From Deltaproteobacteria bacterium (GTDB taxonomy: Bacteria; Myxococcota_A; Polyangia; Haliangiales; JADYYK01), in NCBI GenBank assembly GCA_020853705.1, contig JADYYK010000102.1:1-44543 (forward strand): 44,543 nucleotides of DNA. The letters are read 5' to 3'. Positions 1 through 7,121 of this stretch are shown piece after piece. The position numbers were made by a program, and so were the translations under genes. Positions within the stretch are counted from its first letter, which is position 1. Every line of letters begins with the position of its first letter. The notes beneath the pieces were generated by a model, which made no database searches, was not told the DNA's origin, and worked only from the letters and a program-made list of their open reading frames with translations.

Positions 1-2
1 CC

Positions 3-374
3 GGTCGAGAACTGCGAGCGCATGATCGCGCCGCCAGCGGTGACCGTCACCTCGATCTCGTACTTGCTGAGCGGCTCCAGCAGCGCGTTCGGGGTCTCGA
101 TCTGGAAGACCTCGAGGTCCCCGCCGGGAGACTGCCAGCGCCTCCCCATCCCGGTCGTGGCGATCTGCTGCCCGCTGGCGACGGCGAGCAGCCGGACCCC
201 GAGGCTGGACGTGTGCGGATGGCTGACGAAGACGACCGCGTTCAACGGCACATCAGCCGCCCCGTCAGCCGGCGAGATCTGCGCCCCACGCCCCGCACAC
301 GAGCACGCCTCGGCCACGTCGCACCGCGCCGCGAGCCACGCCCCCACCACCACGACCAGCGCACACACCCGCAT
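3..374 (-). CDS. Exported protein with Ig-like domain, partial (C-terminus outside window)
   Basis: The first 124 codons are inside the window and the rest lies beyond base 1. The product starts with a hydrophobic signal peptide (MRVCALVVVVGAWLAAR) ending in an A-E-A type cleavage site just before a Cys-Ser-Cys motif. A stretch starting SPADGAADVPLNAVVFVS follows, which is the opening strand pattern of bacterial Ig-like domains of the SbsA/Big_5 type found in exported proteins. An in-frame ATG also exists at 392, but 374 places GAGGG four bases upstream and gives a normal signal peptide. It is divergent from the lipoprotein gene at 447. Function is unknown; a structural or adhesive surface role is only inference. 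Confidence 0.7.
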   Translation of the reverse strand, partial: MRVCALVVVVGAWLAARCDVAEACSCAGRGAQISPADGAADVPLNAVVFVSHPHTSSLGVRLLAVASGQQIATTGMGRRWQSPGGDLEVFQIETPNALLEPLSKYEIEVTVTAGGAIMRSQFST

Positions 375-435
375 GACGCCCTCATTGACCATGATACACG
401 CCACCCTCCGGGAGCGCTCCCCGTCGGTTTCGCGC

Positions 436-441
436 TAGTGT
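436..441 (+). promoter_or_regulatory. -10-like box, leaderless-type start
   Basis: TAGTGT lies 5 nt before the ATG at 447 and no Shine-Dalgarno sequence is present, so transcription would begin about at the start codon. The same layout recurs before several genes here. Confidence 0.35.
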
Positions 442-446
442 GCGCC

Positions 447-1301
447 ATGCGCCTCGCCCCACTCCTGCTGCTGGTCTCCCTCACGTCCTGCGGCGGCTCC
501 TCCGCGACCACGCCCGATGGCGGCAGCGCCACCGACGCCAGCCCGTCCGACGCCCGCCCCTCCGACGCCGGCCCGTCCAGCGACGCCGCCGCGCCCGCCA
601 ACGTCGGCTTCATCACCCTGCTCAGCGACACCGCCCCCGCGCACGCCCGCGCCAGCGCGACCTTCCTCACCGGCGGCCCCGCCTACCTGTGCACCGAACA
701 GCCCTCCGGCCCGTGCATCCTCTACCGCTGCACCCCGCGCCCTGGCGCCAGCACGCGCCCCGCCCCGCACGCCGGCGTCGTCCAGCTCACCGGCCTGACC
801 CAGCCGCTGTCCCTCACCCCCGCCACCGACGGCAGCTACCCCGCCAGCATCCTGCAGACCACCAGCCTGTGGGCCGGCGGCGAGACCCTGACCGCCAGCG
901 CCCCCGGCGCCAGCGTCCCCGCCTTCACCACCAGCGTCACCACCCCGCGCCGCATCACCCTCAGCGCCCCCACGCTGCCCACCGGCGACTGGATGATCGA
1001 CCGCGCCCAGCCCATCGCCCTGACCTGGTCCGGCGCCACCGCCGAGGACATCATCGTGACCCTGGGCGTCATCACCCTCGGTCCCCTCGAGCTCGAGTGC
1101 GTCTTCCCCGCCAGCGCCGGCTCCGCCACGCTGCCCGCCGCCGCCCTCGGCCTGCTGCCGGCCGGCGACGCCTACTACACCATGGTGTCGCGCACACGCC
1201 GCCAGCTCGACGTCTCCGACTGGCGCATCACCCTGCGCGCCGACACCGACGCCATCCTCCCCGACGCCCGCCTGGTCGAAGGCCAGGCCGTCCTGCGCTG
1301 A
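447..1301 (+). CDS. Putative lipoprotein, unknown function
   Basis: A 284-residue protein with a short signal peptide and a lipobox ending L-T-S-C, so it is probably lipidated and anchored in the envelope. After the Cys comes an Asp/Ser/Ala/Pro-rich linker of about 35 residues, common in myxobacterial lipoproteins, then a beta-rich region of about 230 residues with no motif I recognise. The ATG at 447 was chosen because it starts directly at the signal peptide; longer readings upstream are arginine-rich and unlike a signal. The last 37 codons and stop are duplicated almost perfectly at 4788-4911, so this gene has taken part in a local duplication or recombination. Confidence 0.8.
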   Translation: MRLAPLLLLVSLTSCGGSSATTPDGGSATDASPSDARPSDAGPSSDAAAPANVGFITLLSDTAPAHARASATFLTGGPAYLCTEQPSGPCILYRCTPRPGASTRPAPHAGVVQLTGLTQPLSLTPATDGSYPASILQTTSLWAGGETLTASAPGASVPAFTTSVTTPRRITLSAPTLPTGDWMIDRAQPIALTWSGATAEDIIVTLGVITLGPLELECVFPASAGSATLPAAALGLLPAGDAYYTMVSRTRRQLDVSDWRITLRADTDAILPDARLVEGQAVLR

Positions 1302-1310
1302 CCATGCTCC
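1187..1310 (+). repeat. 124-bp duplicated 3' end of lipoprotein gene, copy 1
   Basis: This segment matches 4788-4911 in the same orientation with three mismatches by eye. It covers the last 37 codons and stop of the lipoprotein gene and 9 bp beyond. The homology begins and ends sharply. Confidence 0.85.
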
Positions 1311-1312
1311 CA

Positions 1313-1330
1313 GGAACATCGATACAGCCG
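1313..1330 (+). repeat. 18-bp direct repeat, copy 1
   Basis: GGAACATCGATACAGCCG occurs here and again, identical and in the same orientation, at 7754-7771. This copy lies between the lipoprotein stop and the end of the zinc-ribbon gene. Confidence 0.75.
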
Positions 1331-1339
1331 AGCGTTGTT

Positions 1340-2053
1340 TCACTTCAGGTGGCCCTGGGCGGCGGACTCGAGCTGGCCTGGTTCGAACCAGAGGCCGTCG
1401 GCGAGGCAGCGGCGGAGCACGAGCTTCCCGAGCCTGACGCGCTGCATGGGCTGCCGGCAGCTGGGGCAGCCGCGGACAGCGTCTGCGGGCACAGCTGCCT
1501 CGCGATAGGGCCCCACGCCGGGAGGATCGGAGGTCGCGATCGACGTGAGCGGTGGGACCTTGCCCAGCGGGCTGTTGACGAGGATGCGCTCGAGCTCGCG
1601 CAGCGTGATGAAGTCGCCCCCGCAGCCAGGACACGCGCACCACTTGTACCCGAAGCGACCGCCCTCGACCGCCACGAGATCGCGGCGGCAGCCGTCGCAA
1701 CGCAGGTCGGTCCCGGGGACATCGTAGCGACCACCCAGCATCTGCCGCATCGTCCGCAGGCTGGCGAGCCAGAGCCCGTGCTGTGCGCAGCTCGCAGCGG
1801 CCACGCCGTCCCGGCGAACCCATTTCATCGGCTGCTCGCAGGCTGGGCACGCCAGAGCTGGGCGGTCAACCTGCTTGTCGTCATCCCACTTCGCGCCATT
1901 GACGAGGAAGACCGAGGCCAGCGAGCGCACCAGCGGCCAACCATTGGCGTGCAATACGCCCTCGCAGCGTTCGCAGTATGCGAACGTTCTCGGGTCTTCA
2001 CTCTTGCCGTAACTACGCTCCTCCAGCGCGGTCCCGCAGTTGGGGCACTTCAC
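1340..2053 (-). CDS. Multi-zinc-ribbon protein (zf-TFIIB-like repeats)
   Basis: A 237-residue cytoplasmic protein with four Cys-rich modules. The first opens CPNCG and closes with YCERCEGV, the second opens CPACE, the third has CDGC followed by CACPGCGG, and the fourth opens CPSCRQ and ends CLADGLWFEPGQLESA. The last resembles the zf-TFIIB family, in which a CPxC knuckle is followed by C.x(2-3).G.W.x.G.E.. Each knuckle pair could bind zinc; partner and role are unknown. The GTG at 2053 begins directly at the first knuckle (VKCPNCG). A -10-like TAATCA seven bases upstream and no ribosome site suggest a leaderless start. The frame stays open upstream to an ATG at 2188, but that extension looks non-coding. 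Confidence 0.8.
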   Translation of the reverse strand: MKCPNCGTALEERSYGKSEDPRTFAYCERCEGVLHANGWPLVRSLASVFLVNGAKWDDDKQVDRPALACPACEQPMKWVRRDGVAAASCAQHGLWLASLRTMRQMLGGRYDVPGTDLRCDGCRRDLVAVEGGRFGYKWCACPGCGGDFITLRELERILVNSPLGKVPPLTSIATSDPPGVGPYREAAVPADAVRGCPSCRQPMQRVRLGKLVLRRCLADGLWFEPGQLESAAQGHLK

Positions 2054-2147
2054 GCGACCATGATTACAGCGAGAAGAAGCCGGATGCGAGGGCCGGCTCA
2101 GGTCGGTGCTGGTAGCCCTGGGAATGCTTGTTGCTTTGGACCCACGC

Positions 2148-2267
2148 ATGGCGAGAGTGGGCTTGATGGGGTTCCTGCAGCGGCTCACAGCGGAGCACTC
2201 TCACGCGGAGCGCAGCGGGCTCCCGGTGGAGGAGGTGCGCGAGCGCGCCCTCAGCCGCCGCAAATGA
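2148..2267 (+). CDS. Possible small protein or gene remnant (39 aa)
   Basis: A short frame between two minus-strand genes reads MARVGLMGFLQRLT and ends EEVRERALSRRK. Nearly all its third codon positions are G or C, as in real genes of this window. An in-frame ATG at 2124 would add eight residues. No Shine-Dalgarno sequence is seen. It could be a genuine small protein or the tail of a decayed gene; I recognise no family. Confidence 0.3.
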   Translation: MARVGLMGFLQRLTAEHSHAERSGLPVEEVRERALSRRK

Positions 2268-2289
2268 CCGTCGCTGGCGCGGCCGCGCC

Positions 2290-3312
2290 TCACCTGGTCT
2301 TGCGGGTCAGGGTGCCGTGGTAGCGCATCTCGGCGCCGGTGTTGCGTCCGCGGCGGTTGTAGGTCACGGCGAGGCTGCCGTCCTTCTTGATCTGGAGCTC
2401 GACCCAGGTCACCTCGCGGGTGTCGTCGCTGTCGGCGACGAGCCTGTTGGTCTGGCCGCCGAGCAGGTGCAGCCCGGCGTCGCCCCTGGGCGCACCGAGG
2501 ACGCTGGTGCCCGACAGCACGGTGGCAGTGATCTTGTCCTTGTCCTGGGCGATCGTCAGCAGCGCCGGTCCGCTGGCGGGCTTGCCGCTGAAGGTCGTCC
2601 AGCTCACCGTGCCTTCCCAGGTGCCGGTCAGGTCGAAGCGGGTGCGCCGGTCGAGCGCGTCCTTGAGCAGCGCGAGATCCTGCGCGTGCAAGACGCGCAG
2701 CGCCGCGACGCTGCCCTTGGTCCACTGCGCGAGCTCGCGGTTGGTCCCGAGCGCCGGGCTCATCGTCGGTGGCACGTGCTGGCTGGCGCCGTCGTGGTCG
2801 AGGCCGAGGGCATGGCCGAGCTCGTGGAGCAGGACCAGCTCGAGGTCGTAGCTATCGTCGACCAGCCCGCCGGTGCTGAAGCCGTTCTTCTTCCAGAACG
2901 CCGGCGTGTCGTTGAGCAGGATGAGCACCTGGGCGTAGCGGCGCACGCGATGGACCTGAGCCACGGTGAAGGCGAGCTCCTTCTCGCCGCCGCCCCCGAA
3001 CAGGCTGGCGTCGCCGCTGGCGCCGACGGTGATGTGGACCTCCTTGAGCGGCGGCTTGGCGACCTTGTCGGTGGACAGCTGGAAGCTACCCGCCAGCCTC
3101 GCGTTCCAGGTCTTCACCGCGTTCGCGACCGCCGCCGCCGCCGGCTTGCCCTTCAGGTTCTTCGACCCACCGAGCTGCACCGACACGACCACCTTGCTCT
3201 GGTGCGGCAGGATGACCCCGTCCGCCGGCGAGTACTCGAACTCAGCGCCGCTCTTCGCCGCGACCGTGCCACACGCGAGCACCGACAGCACGACCCCCGT
3301 CCACCACTTCAT
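2290..3312 (-). CDS. Exported matrixin-like metzincin metalloprotease
   Basis: A 340-residue protein with an N-terminal export signal (MKWWTGVVLSVLACGTVAA). The zinc motif HELGHALGLDH has His ligands near residues 163, 167 and 173, followed by the Met-turn TMSP, as in M10/M12-type metzincins. This predicts a zinc endopeptidase acting outside the cytoplasm. The N-terminal 150 residues look like the matrixin catalytic fold before the helix. The last 130 residues form a separate beta-rich domain beginning near TGTWEGTVSW. No cysteine-switch prodomain is obvious. TAACCT lies six bases before the ATG with no ribosome site, suggesting a leaderless mRNA. The signal contains a Cys (VLAC), so lipidation is possible but a poor fit. 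Confidence 0.9.
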   Translation of the reverse strand: MKWWTGVVLSVLACGTVAAKSGAEFEYSPADGVILPHQSKVVVSVQLGGSKNLKGKPAAAAVANAVKTWNARLAGSFQLSTDKVAKPPLKEVHITVGASGDASLFGGGGEKELAFTVAQVHRVRRYAQVLILLNDTPAFWKKNGFSTGGLVDDSYDLELVLLHELGHALGLDHDGASQHVPPTMSPALGTNRELAQWTKGSVAALRVLHAQDLALLKDALDRRTRFDLTGTWEGTVSWTTFSGKPASGPALLTIAQDKDKITATVLSGTSVLGAPRGDAGLHLLGGQTNRLVADSDDTREVTWVELQIKKDGSLAVTYNRRGRNTGAEMRYHGTLTRKTR

Positions 3313-3318
3313 TTAGCC

Positions 3319-3324
3319 AGGTTA
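3319..3324 (-). promoter_or_regulatory. -10-like box for metzincin gene
   Basis: On the minus strand TAACCT is followed by 6 nt and then the ATG at 3312. There is no Shine-Dalgarno sequence, consistent with leaderless transcription. Confidence 0.35.
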
Positions 3325-3368
3325 CCAGGCCCGCGCCATCCGAAATGCCTCTTCTTGGTGTCCCGGAG

Positions 3369-3374
3369 TAGCCT
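3369..3374 (+). promoter_or_regulatory. -10-like box for VWA-like lipoprotein gene
   Basis: TAGCCT is followed by 6 nt and then the GTG at 3381, with no Shine-Dalgarno sequence. It is divergent from the similar box of the metzincin gene about 50 bp away. Confidence 0.35.
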
Positions 3375-3380
3375 CTCCTC

Positions 3381-4106
3381 GTGAGGACAGCGCTGCACAA
3401 GCTCTCATTGATCGCTGTCGCCACGCTGTGGGCTGCCGCCGGCTGCGCCAAGCATGAGCGCTCCCCGGGCAGAGCCGGCCGCGCGCGTGTGCCGCCGCCC
3501 CTGCCCACCGTGGTACCGGCGCCCGACATCGCACTGCTCGTCCTGATCCAGGGCAATCGTCGCTTCGTGGGCGACTCGTCGTACACGTCGGACACGTCGG
3601 ACGACGAGACCACCACCGGCGCGCTGGAGGAAGCCAAGCAGGCCACCAAGGTGCTGGCCGGCGCGATCGACGACGGCGACCTCGGCGTCGCCTTCTACGC
3701 CAGCAACTACATCGAGCGGATCTCGATGGGCCCGCCCCGAGCCGTCAGCGCTCTCGACGCCGTGACCCAGTTCGAGTTCCGCAACGAACGTAGCCGCGGC
3801 TTCATGCGCAGCGTCGACACGGCACTGACCGAGCTCGAGCGAAGCCCACGGCAGCGCAAGGTGCTGGTCCTGATCTCCGATGGCGTCGAAGGCGGACCAA
3901 GGGACGTGCCCATCGCCCCGCTGGTCGACCACGCGCGCGCTGCGAACGTCACCATCCACGCCCTGCAGGTGCAGCCCGAGGCCTTCGCCGACCGCAGGAA
4001 CATGCAGGCGCTGGGCGCACTGGGCAGCTACAGAGGCACCCACGAGCCCGCAGACCTGGTGAAGTTCGCCGAAGAGCTACGCGACACGCTCCGGCCGGCC
4101 CGCTGA
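3381..4106 (+). CDS. VWA-like domain lipoprotein
   Basis: A 241-residue protein starting with GTG. The signal peptide ends with a lipobox A-A-A-G-C near residue 22, then a Pro/Arg-rich linker. The rest alternates strands and helices like a von Willebrand A domain. The first strand (IALLVLI) is followed by QGNRRF rather than DxSxS, so the usual metal site is missing its first motif. A later strand VLVLISDGVEGG is typical of VWA domains. An acidic insertion (SDTSDDETTT) comes from a small tandem repeat of the codons for T-S-D. It probably acts as an envelope-bound binding module; the partner is unknown. Confidence 0.75.
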   Translation: MRTALHKLSLIAVATLWAAAGCAKHERSPGRAGRARVPPPLPTVVPAPDIALLVLIQGNRRFVGDSSYTSDTSDDETTTGALEEAKQATKVLAGAIDDGDLGVAFYASNYIERISMGPPRAVSALDAVTQFEFRNERSRGFMRSVDTALTELERSPRQRKVLVLISDGVEGGPRDVPIAPLVDHARAANVTIHALQVQPEAFADRRNMQALGALGSYRGTHEPADLVKFAEELRDTLRPAR

Positions 4107-4130
4107 CCTGCGGATCAGCGCCAGGCTCGG

Positions 4131-4589
4131 TTACACGGCTCCGCGTCGGAGTCGAACGTTCTCGGCGGCCAGCATCTTGAGAGCATTCCAGAACCCGACG
4201 AAGGGGCGCCCCGCCTCGAGCACGATCCTCGACGAAGCACCGTCCACAGTCGTCACAACCAATGTTCGCAACCCTTCTTTGCCAAGCGCGCCCGCTTGTC
4301 GCAGCGATGCCGCATCGACGGACGCATCGACGATCCTGCCGCGTGGAATGCTGCTGATTTGTCCATTCTCGGAGCGCGCGAGGCGGTCCGTCGTGAGGAG
4401 CACCCAGTCCGCGGAGTCCACAAAGTACGCCAGCGCGGGAACTTCGCTCTCACCCAGACCTACCATTGTACCGATCTGAGCTTGCACACCTGGTGGGTGC
4501 GCGGAAAAGACACGAAGCTGCTGGCCATCGGCACCAGACCGCCGGAACTGCCACACGATTCGGTCTGCGATGAAAGCTGTGTCGGTCAC
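4131..4589 (-). CDS. Hypothetical protein, possible PH-like domain
   Basis: A 152-residue protein taken from a GTG at 4589, which has AAGGA nine bases upstream. Its core has alternating strands (WVLLTTDRLAR, RIVDASVDAASL, TLVVTTVDGASSRIVLEAG) and a C-terminal helix, an order resembling bacterial PH-like domains that report on membrane or protein binding. No catalytic residues stand out. The frame stays open upstream for 65 more codons that look like the end of a polymorphic-toxin protein, so this may instead be the C-terminal part of one truncated protein. Base usage is less GC-biased than in neighbours, suggesting transfer. Family assignment is tentative. Confidence 0.55.
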   Translation of the reverse strand: MTDTAFIADRIVWQFRRSGADGQQLRVFSAHPPGVQAQIGTMVGLGESEVPALAYFVDSADWVLLTTDRLARSENGQISSIPRGRIVDASVDAASLRQAGALGKEGLRTLVVTTVDGASSRIVLEAGRPFVGFWNALKMLAAENVRLRRGAV

Positions 4590-4787
4590 GGCTCGAGTTC
4601 CTTCGTCAACTCGAACGAGCCTCGATTTGATTGAGCGAAAGTCGAAGCCGTATCGTTGAGCCAACCGCGAAGTGAAACCTGGACTGATGACAGCGCGCCC
4701 CGTAATTGTAAGCCTGGACGCGCCAGCGGCACGCGCTTCCGCTTCGAAAGCCGCTTCCACTGCGGTCGACTCGTCGGAGCTCGAGCC
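4590..4787 (-). pseudogene. Remnant of a polymorphic-toxin-type C-terminal tail
   Basis: In frame with, and upstream of, the PH-like protein is a sequence reading AEARAAGASRLTITG, then AVISPGF, then AQRYGF. From memory this Ala-rich helix, a strand with a central Gly, then a short helix and strand is a common ending in RHS or haemagglutinin-like secreted toxins, but I could not check it. No start codon or ribosome site suits it, and its 5' side is cut off sharply where the 124-bp duplication begins at 4788. I infer a truncated gene end left by recombination. Confidence 0.4.
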
Positions 4788-4911
4788 GTCGCGCACACGC
4801 CGCCAGATCGACGTCTCCGACTGGCGCATCACCCTGCGCGCCGACACCGACGCCATCCTCCCCGACGCCCGCCTGGTCGAAGGCCAGGCCGTGCTGCGCT
4901 GACCCTGCTCC
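4788..4911 (+). repeat. 124-bp duplicated segment, copy 2 (lipoprotein gene remnant)
   Basis: This is a near-exact copy of 1187-1310, so it encodes the last 37 residues and stop of the lipoprotein without the rest of that gene. It is an untranslated remnant. Immediately left, 4763-4788 matches 5282-5307 inside the toxin gene at 25 of 26 positions, so two unrelated pieces are joined here. Confidence 0.85.
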
Positions 4912-5004
4912 GATGTCCGCCGCAGCCGCCGACCCGCTGACGCCTGATCGCGTCCTACCTGGCCCTGCAGCTGGCGCCTCGGTCCAGCCCTGGCCCCGAG
5001 CGAT

Positions 5005-5032
5005 TTGACAAATAGTCAACACGTGACAACAT
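5005..5032 (+). promoter_or_regulatory. Promoter and palindromic operator of toxin-antitoxin operon
   Basis: A consensus -35 hexamer TTGACA (5005-5010) is followed after 16 nt by CAACAT. The -35 box is part of a perfect inverted repeat, TTGAC-AAATA-GTCAA (5005-5019), and a further GTGAC follows at 5023. A palindrome over the promoter of a toxin-antitoxin operon is the expected place for autorepression by the HTH antitoxin encoded 340 bp downstream. Confidence 0.6.
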
Positions 5033-5043
5033 AGCACCAGCAA

Positions 5044-5376
5044 ATGGACGAGCTGAGCGCAGATCAGCTGAGGGCGTTGCTCAAGGACGCGACCTCGATT
5101 GGCTCCAAGATCAGCGTTCGCTTCACGACACACGCGGACGAGGAACTCAAGAAGGACGGGAAGACGAGACGCGATGCGATCAACGTCCTCCGCGGAGGAT
5201 TCGTCGAGCAGACCGAGTGGGACGTCAGCCGTTACGAGTGGCGCTATCGCGTCAGCACCTCGCGAATGTCAGTGGTCGTCACGGTCGACTCCTCGGAGCT
5301 CGAGCCGGAGCCGCCTGCGACAGCAGGAGAAACCAGGACCGTGGTGGTCGTCATCACCGCATGGAGCTACCGATGA
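5044..5376 (+). CDS. DUF4258-like toxin of type II toxin-antitoxin pair
   Basis: A 110-residue protein whose core matches the DUF4258 pattern: VRFTTHADEEL, then a helix with RDAINVLRGG, then EWRYRVSTSRMSVVVTV and a final VVVVITAWSY strand. DUF4258 proteins belong to the RelE/MqsR-like fold and often sit beside MqsA-type antitoxins, where they are presumed mRNA-targeting toxins. The ATG at 5044 has no strong ribosome site. The stop overlaps the next start in an ATGA, so toxin and antitoxin are translationally coupled. Toxin-first order is typical of mqsRA-type loci. Residues 81-88 (DSSELEPE) are encoded by a stretch repeated at 4763-4788. Confidence 0.8.
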   Translation: MDELSADQLRALLKDATSIGSKISVRFTTHADEELKKDGKTRRDAINVLRGGFVEQTEWDVSRYEWRYRVSTSRMSVVVTVDSSELEPEPPATAGETRTVVVVITAWSYR

Positions 5377-5858
5377 AGTGCCCACAGTGCAGAACCAAGA
5401 TGGACGAGAAGCGCGAAACCCGAAGGTGGGAGGAAGGCGGGCTGGTGTTCACGGTCGAGGGCGCCGAGGTCAGCCGTTGTCCGAAGTGCGGTGAGGAGGC
5501 GGTCGGCGTCACGAACATCGAGGGGATGTACCAGGCTGTGGCGCGATACCTCATCACGGCACGCGAGAGGCTATCCCCTTCCGAGATCCGCTTCCTCAGG
5601 AAGTACCTGGGTCTCTCCGGCTCGGACTTCGCAGCCCACGTCGGCGTCGATCGCGCGACGGTCTCTCGGTGGGAGAGTGGTGCACAAGCGATGGGCCCCC
5701 AGATGGACCGCCTGCTTCGTTTGCTGGTCGCTCACGCAAAGCCTATCGACGAGTACCCAATCGAGACCCTGAAGGACGTCGCCACTGCCGAGCCAGTTGA
5801 TCGCCGTCTTCGAGTCGCCGCCTCGACACGCGGTTCATGGGAGGCTCGACCATCCTGA
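5373..5858 (+). CDS. MqsA-like antitoxin, zinc ribbon plus XRE-type HTH
   Basis: A 161-residue protein. The N-terminus carries a zinc-binding pair, CPQC near residue 3 and CPKC near residue 37, as in YgiT/MqsA antitoxins. The second half is a helix-turn-helix of XRE type: LSPSEIRFLRKYLGLSGSDFA, then HVGVDRATVSRWESG as the recognition helix. The antitoxin would neutralise the upstream DUF4258 protein and repress the operon at the palindrome over its promoter. The ATG at 5373 overlaps the toxin stop by four bases; an in-frame ATG at 5361 adds only MELP. The C-terminal 35 residues after the HTH look disordered. Confidence 0.88.
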   Translation: MKCPQCRTKMDEKRETRRWEEGGLVFTVEGAEVSRCPKCGEEAVGVTNIEGMYQAVARYLITARERLSPSEIRFLRKYLGLSGSDFAAHVGVDRATVSRWESGAQAMGPQMDRLLRLLVAHAKPIDEYPIETLKDVATAEPVDRRLRVAASTRGSWEARPS

Positions 5859-6026
5859 AAGGGAACTGTCCGGCTGCGCTGGCCCAGGCAGAAGCAGCCG
5901 CGGCCCCCTCCAGCGCACCACCACCTCGGTCAAGGACGCGACCCCACCAACCAAGCCCAGGTGACGCAAGAGGGAGCGCCGGCCAGCCGGGAGGCACCTG
6001 CGGACCTACCCGGAGCATCACCGGCT

Positions 6027-7121
6027 TCATGCGAGCGCCCGCCGCAGCTTCGGCAGGTCCGGCGCGACGAACACCTGCTCGCGTGAGCGGAGCTCGCTCC
6101 ACAACAGCGCGGAGGGTGCCAGCAGCAGGTAGGCCGCGCGCGCGACGCCGAGCACGCGCTCGGGTGCCTGTTGCCAGCCGGCGAACTCGGCGATCTGGCG
6201 GAGGTCGGGGCCGTGATCCCGCAGCCGCGCGGACCAGCGCTCGACGTGGCCGGTCGCTGCCAGGTGGTCCCGCTTCCCGCCATTGCAGGCTTGATCGGCC
6301 ACGACCAGGTTCTCGATCGCGTTGATCGGGACACGCGCCCACGGGATGAAGTGGTCCACCTGGGGCTTGCGCAGCTGCCCGTCGCAGTAGAAGCAACGGC
6401 CGCCCTGCAGTTCACGCAGGTGGTCGCAGACGGCACCAAGGGCGATGCGCTGCGAGCCGAACAGGAACTCCTCCAGCTCGGCGTCCTTGACCAGGTCGTC
6501 GTTCAGGGAGGCGACGTCCGCGGCCCAGCGCCTCTGCAGGAGCGGACGGAGGAGCCCCGCGAGGCGAACCAGGTGCTCGCCTGCGCCGGAGACGAAGCGG
6601 ATGGCGTTCGAGAAGTCGGTCCCGGTGAACGCGCGTCGCTTGATGTGCTCATCCCAGTCGATCTGATAGATGAACCGGTCGTCCTGAGCGCCGAAGCGCT
6701 GCAGTCGTGGCAAGGGCATCTCGACCAGCTTCCACTCGATGTTCTCGATGAGCGCGCGGTGGGCGCGAGGCGCGCTCCGCTCGGCGCGAGACAGCGGCGC
6801 AGATGGATCGCGTGCGTGCTGGCGCCGAAACTCCTCGATGAGCGTCAGGATCTCGGCCTTGCCGGAACGGTTCTGGTGCAGCACGCGCGGCGCGGACGCG
6901 CCGAAGGGGACCGTGTGGGGCCAGTACAGCTCGAGGACCTTCTCGGCGAGCTGCCTGGTCGTCACCATCTCGGGTGCATGACCGGTCCTGTCGACGCGCT
7001 CGAGACACACGTCGATCAACCCCAGCAGCACGGCGTACTTGTACGTGCTGGTGGCGCGAGCCTGCGCGAGCAGCGCGAGGACCCTCTCGGCGAAGGCGAT
7101 CGCGCCGCGCTCGTTGCTCAC
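6027..7121 (-). CDS. HNH endonuclease-domain protein
   Basis: A 364-residue protein with an HNH nuclease module near residues 235-285. CFYCDG supplies the first metal knuckle, QVDHFIPWARVPINAIENLVVADQACNGGKRDHLA contains the catalytic His and the Asn and final His of the finger. The N-terminal 200 residues are helical and begin with a segment like TSTYKYAVLLGLIDVC, a start I associate from memory with HNH proteins in defence loci. The GTG at 7121 overlaps the HIT gene stop as GTGA, so the two are translationally coupled. DNA cleavage is predicted; target and trigger are unknown. An anti-phage or anti-plasmid role is inference from the company it keeps. Confidence 0.85.
   Translation of the reverse strand: MSNERGAIAFAERVLALLAQARATSTYKYAVLLGLIDVCLERVDRTGHAPEMVTTRQLAEKVLELYWPHTVPFGASAPRVLHQNRSGKAEILTLIEEFRRQHARDPSAPLSRAERSAPRAHRALIENIEWKLVEMPLPRLQRFGAQDDRFIYQIDWDEHIKRRAFTGTDFSNAIRFVSGAGEHLVRLAGLLRPLLQRRWAADVASLNDDLVKDAELEEFLFGSQRIALGAVCDHLRELQGGRCFYCDGQLRKPQVDHFIPWARVPINAIENLVVADQACNGGKRDHLAATGHVERWSARLRDHGPDLRQIAEFAGWQQAPERVLGVARAAYLLLAPSALLWSELRSREQVFVAPDLPKLRRALA

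Noticed and set aside
440..2323. A 627-codon plus-strand frame spanning the lipoprotein and zinc-ribbon genes
   Set aside because: Its product is Arg/His/Pro-rich and crosses two real genes in the wrong frame or strand.
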